Source: Verrucomicrobia bacterium Tous-C9LFEB
Lineage (GTDB): Bacteria > Verrucomicrobiota > Verrucomicrobiia > Methylacidiphilales > UBA1321
Assembly: GCA_002304345.1 (NCBI GenBank)
Contig: NEUU01000015.1
Location: forward strand, 32,279 to 96,278
Reading direction: 5' to 3'
Length of the DNA: 64,000 nucleotides
Position numbers and translations under genes: made by a program. Shown piece after piece: positions 62,100 through 64,000 of the stretch (positions within the stretch are counted from its first letter, which is position 1; each line of letters opens with the position of its first letter). Below the pieces are notes generated by a model. It was not told the origin of the DNA. It searched no databases and saw nothing but the letters and a program-made list of their open reading frames with translations.

Positions 62100-63860
62100 A
62101 TGAGCGTGACTGGATCAGCGGATCGTAGTTCTGCCGTGGCTGATCTCTTGAAGCGTTCAGCCGGTCGCGCCGAGCTTATTATTCATTACCACGCCACCCG
62201 TGGTTATGAGCTGGTGAGCGCGAACACGGCGGCTTCTCTGCTCTTTGAGATGCCGCCGCAGTCCTTTGCCCATCGCCCCCGCCCTTGGGAACAACTGCCG
62301 ATGTCGCTGGCCACTTATCTGGCGCAAGCCTTGGCCGAGTTCACGGGGAGTGACGAGGAAGCGATGCCGGATTTTCGCCCGAGCGCGCCGGACCTGGCTG
62401 CGCCCACCTATAAATCCTCGCTCTTTCACTCGACGAGCGGCGCAGGCGCGGATGTGAATCTGGAGCATTGGTACCTGTTCTGTTTCGAACGGGCCGATCT
62501 GGCGGCCACCCAGCACCGCAACAAGGTGGAATCGGGCAAGCTGGAGAACATCGGCGAATTGGCCAGCGGTGTGGCTCACGATTTCAATAATCTCATCATG
62601 GGCATTCAGGCGAATGCCGAGGCGATCCTGGCAGAACAACAAGCGCTGAAGGAAAATCAAAAGAACGCCCTGATTAATATCGTGCGCGCCTGCTCGAGCG
62701 GAAGCGCCCTCACGCGCAGCCTGCTCGGTTATGCGAAGCGTCAACCGCTGGCGATGACGCAATTCAATCTCGTCGACATGGTGAATGATGTGGTGCGCAT
62801 CGACGCACTCGCGCTGGACGCCGCCCATGAACTGGTGATGGACCCAGCCCTCTCCAGCAAGGCGCCGCCGATTCTGGTGACCGGTTGCTACTCCAGCCTG
62901 AGCCATTGCCTGTTGAATCTCGTCAAGAATGCCCGCGAGGCGATGCCACGCGGCGGCAAAGTACAAATTCATTGGGAAGGCGACGAACAGACCGCGCGCC
63001 TGAGCGTGCGCGACAACGGCGTGGGCATCTCGAAGGAAAGTCTCGAGCAAATCTTCAAGCCCTTTTATTCCACCAAGAAAAGCGGCACCGGCCTCGGCTT
63101 GGCGATGGTCAAAGGCATCATGAGCCAGCACGATGGCACGGCCGAAATCGCCAGCGAGGAAAACGTCGGCACGGCCGTGACCCTGGCTTGGCCGCGCAAA
63201 ACGACCTCGCTGAAATCACCTCCTCGGGCCATAGCGGCAGAACCGCGCAAGACAACCGACGAGATCATGAAGGCCAAACCCGCCACGGCTGCCGTGGCTG
63301 CGATGGCCGCCAAGACGAAGCGACTTGCCTTCGTCATCGACGACGACGATCTGGTGCGTGGCGGCGTGCAGGGCTTGCTCCAGCACCTCGGCTACCAGGT
63401 GGAAGGCTACGGTCGGGGCGAAGCCGCCATCGCGGCGTTGGCCCCGCAACATGTGCCGAAATTAATTCTCGTGGATTACCACATGCCGGGCATGGACGGC
63501 TCCGAGTTCATCCGGTACTGGTACTCGGAATTGCCGCAGGAATATCGCGAGATCGATACGCAGATCCTGCTGGTGAGCGGTCACCCTCCGAGCCAGTTCC
63601 AGGAGATCATCCGCAAGTATTCCGAGCACAATGTCGGCCTGCTGCAAAAACCGTTCAGCATGGAAACATTGCAAAAGAAGCTGACCGATTTCAGCGCGCT
63701 GCGCAGCATCACGACCCGCATCCGTCCCGGCAGCATCCCGGGTCGCCCGGTGCCCATCGGGAATCCCAGCATGCGCAACGCCGTCATCAAACCCAACGGC
63801 AACCCCTCGTTCCGCGGCACCCGCCCCGTCCCCAAGCCACGCCTCGCGGATCAAAGCTAG
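62100..63860 (+). CDS. Hybrid histidine kinase with C-terminal receiver
   Basis: Soluble two-component sensor of 586 residues. There is no transmembrane segment. Residues 1-140 form a possible sensory PAS-like domain (SAGRAELIIHYHATRGYELV, EHWYLFCFERADLA). The HisKA phosphoacceptor is His160 in ELASGVAHDFNNLIMGI, followed by an ATPase domain with LNLVKNAREAMPRGG, VRDNGVGIS and STKKSGTGLGLAMVKGI. A linker leads to the receiver (about 405-530) with Asp459 in LILVDYHMPGMDG and a Lys in LLQKPF. ATG 62100 is preferred over TTG 62088. The receiver's partner is unknown. Confidence 0.88.
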   Translation: MSVTGSADRSSAVADLLKRSAGRAELIIHYHATRGYELVSANTAASLLFEMPPQSFAHRPRPWEQLPMSLATYLAQALAEFTGSDEEAMPDFRPSAPDLAAPTYKSSLFHSTSGAGADVNLEHWYLFCFERADLAATQHRNKVESGKLENIGELASGVAHDFNNLIMGIQANAEAILAEQQALKENQKNALINIVRACSSGSALTRSLLGYAKRQPLAMTQFNLVDMVNDVVRIDALALDAAHELVMDPALSSKAPPILVTGCYSSLSHCLLNLVKNAREAMPRGGKVQIHWEGDEQTARLSVRDNGVGISKESLEQIFKPFYSTKKSGTGLGLAMVKGIMSQHDGTAEIASEENVGTAVTLAWPRKTTSLKSPPRAIAAEPRKTTDEIMKAKPATAAVAAMAAKTKRLAFVIDDDDLVRGGVQGLLQHLGYQVEGYGRGEAAIAALAPQHVPKLILVDYHMPGMDGSEFIRYWYSELPQEYREIDTQILLVSGHPPSQFQEIIRKYSEHNVGLLQKPFSMETLQKKLTDFSALRSITTRIRPGSIPGRPVPIGNPSMRNAVIKPNGNPSFRGTRPVPKPRLADQS

Positions 63861-63903
63861 CGCGGATTTCGGGTTGATTGTCGCATCCTAAACCATCCCG
63901 ACC

Positions 63904-64000
63904 GATCCTTCGACAAGCTCAGGATGACCAGCGTGACGCTGGACCCAATATGACGCATCTGACGTCAACCGTACTGGATGCAACGTCACGTTGCTCGACA
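63904..64000. repeat. Mixed palindromic repeats at window end
   Basis: GATCCTTCGACAAGCTCAGG (63904), the CCAGCGTGACGCTGG block (63929) and CTGGATGCAACGTCACGTTG (63972), continuing past the window edge. The same elements occur in other order at 53.1-53.3 kb and 11.6-11.7 kb. It lies 43 bp after the kinase stop. Confidence 0.75.

Overview
The window looks like chromosomal DNA of a Verrucomicrobiota bacterium, perhaps close to Opitutaceae. This is an inference from gene content read by eye. Supporting points are a secreted coiled-coil/TPR protein, a DUF4159 protein, a tandem helical-repeat lipoprotein-like protein, an enlarged SecA, a DksA-type protein with a Lys/Ala/Pro-rich tail, and a G+C-rich background. 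No rRNA, tRNA, CRISPR array, transposase or integrase was seen.

Layout. 1-7.4 kb: part of an ABC exporter, a tandem-ACT protein and glutamate synthase large subunit (one strand), then a helical-repeat protein. 7.5-22.3 kb: sugar-nucleotide epimerase, DNA polymerase I, HNH nuclease, coiled-coil/TPR protein, lipoprotein signal peptidase, GH99/WbsX-like protein, HAD phosphatase, SerRS overlapping a Prc-type protease, IF-1, YajQ and an EVE protein. 22.3-32 kb: an orphan AAA ATPase, bioB, a family 61 glycosyltransferase bracketed by inverted repeats, 6-phosphogluconolactonase, a DUF4159 protein, a large clan-A glycosidase-like protein and a small secreted partner. 32-42 kb: cytidylate-kinase-like protein, radical SAM protein, phosphofructokinase, DUF4130 protein, the COG0701/TIGR03943 membrane pair, a pilin-like protein, a translationally coupled glycosyltransferase/SDR pair and an FAH-family hydrolase. 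42-50 kb: MFS transporter, a three-gene envelope operon whose first protein has a caspase-like His/Cys pattern, glucokinase and a large GT-C-like membrane protein. 50.1-52.6 kb: an A+T-rich vsr-dcm-nuclease restriction-modification island. 52.7-64 kb: YjdM/PhnA-type protein, SecA, two small envelope genes, cinA-recA, rpmB-rpsR, a DksA-like protein and a hybrid histidine kinase.

Housekeeping functions dominate: glycolysis entry (glk, pfkA, pgl), nitrogen assimilation (gltB), replication and repair (polA, recA, vsr), translation (serS, infA, rpmB, rpsR) and envelope export (secA, lspA, prc).

The most unusual content is between the genes. Five copies (A-E) of a composite element of about 160-305 bp are built from nested palindromes. 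Each contains one or two long hairpins whose two arms change together between copies. Most units begin a few bases after a stop codon, and one appears to have been read into and now supplies a gene's C-terminus and stop. Several other short palindrome families (TGTAGGGCG..., GCCGGGCTCG..., GCAACGTCACGTTGC, GATCCTTCGACAAGC...) share the same niche. I consider these repeats the best candidate for something undescribed here.
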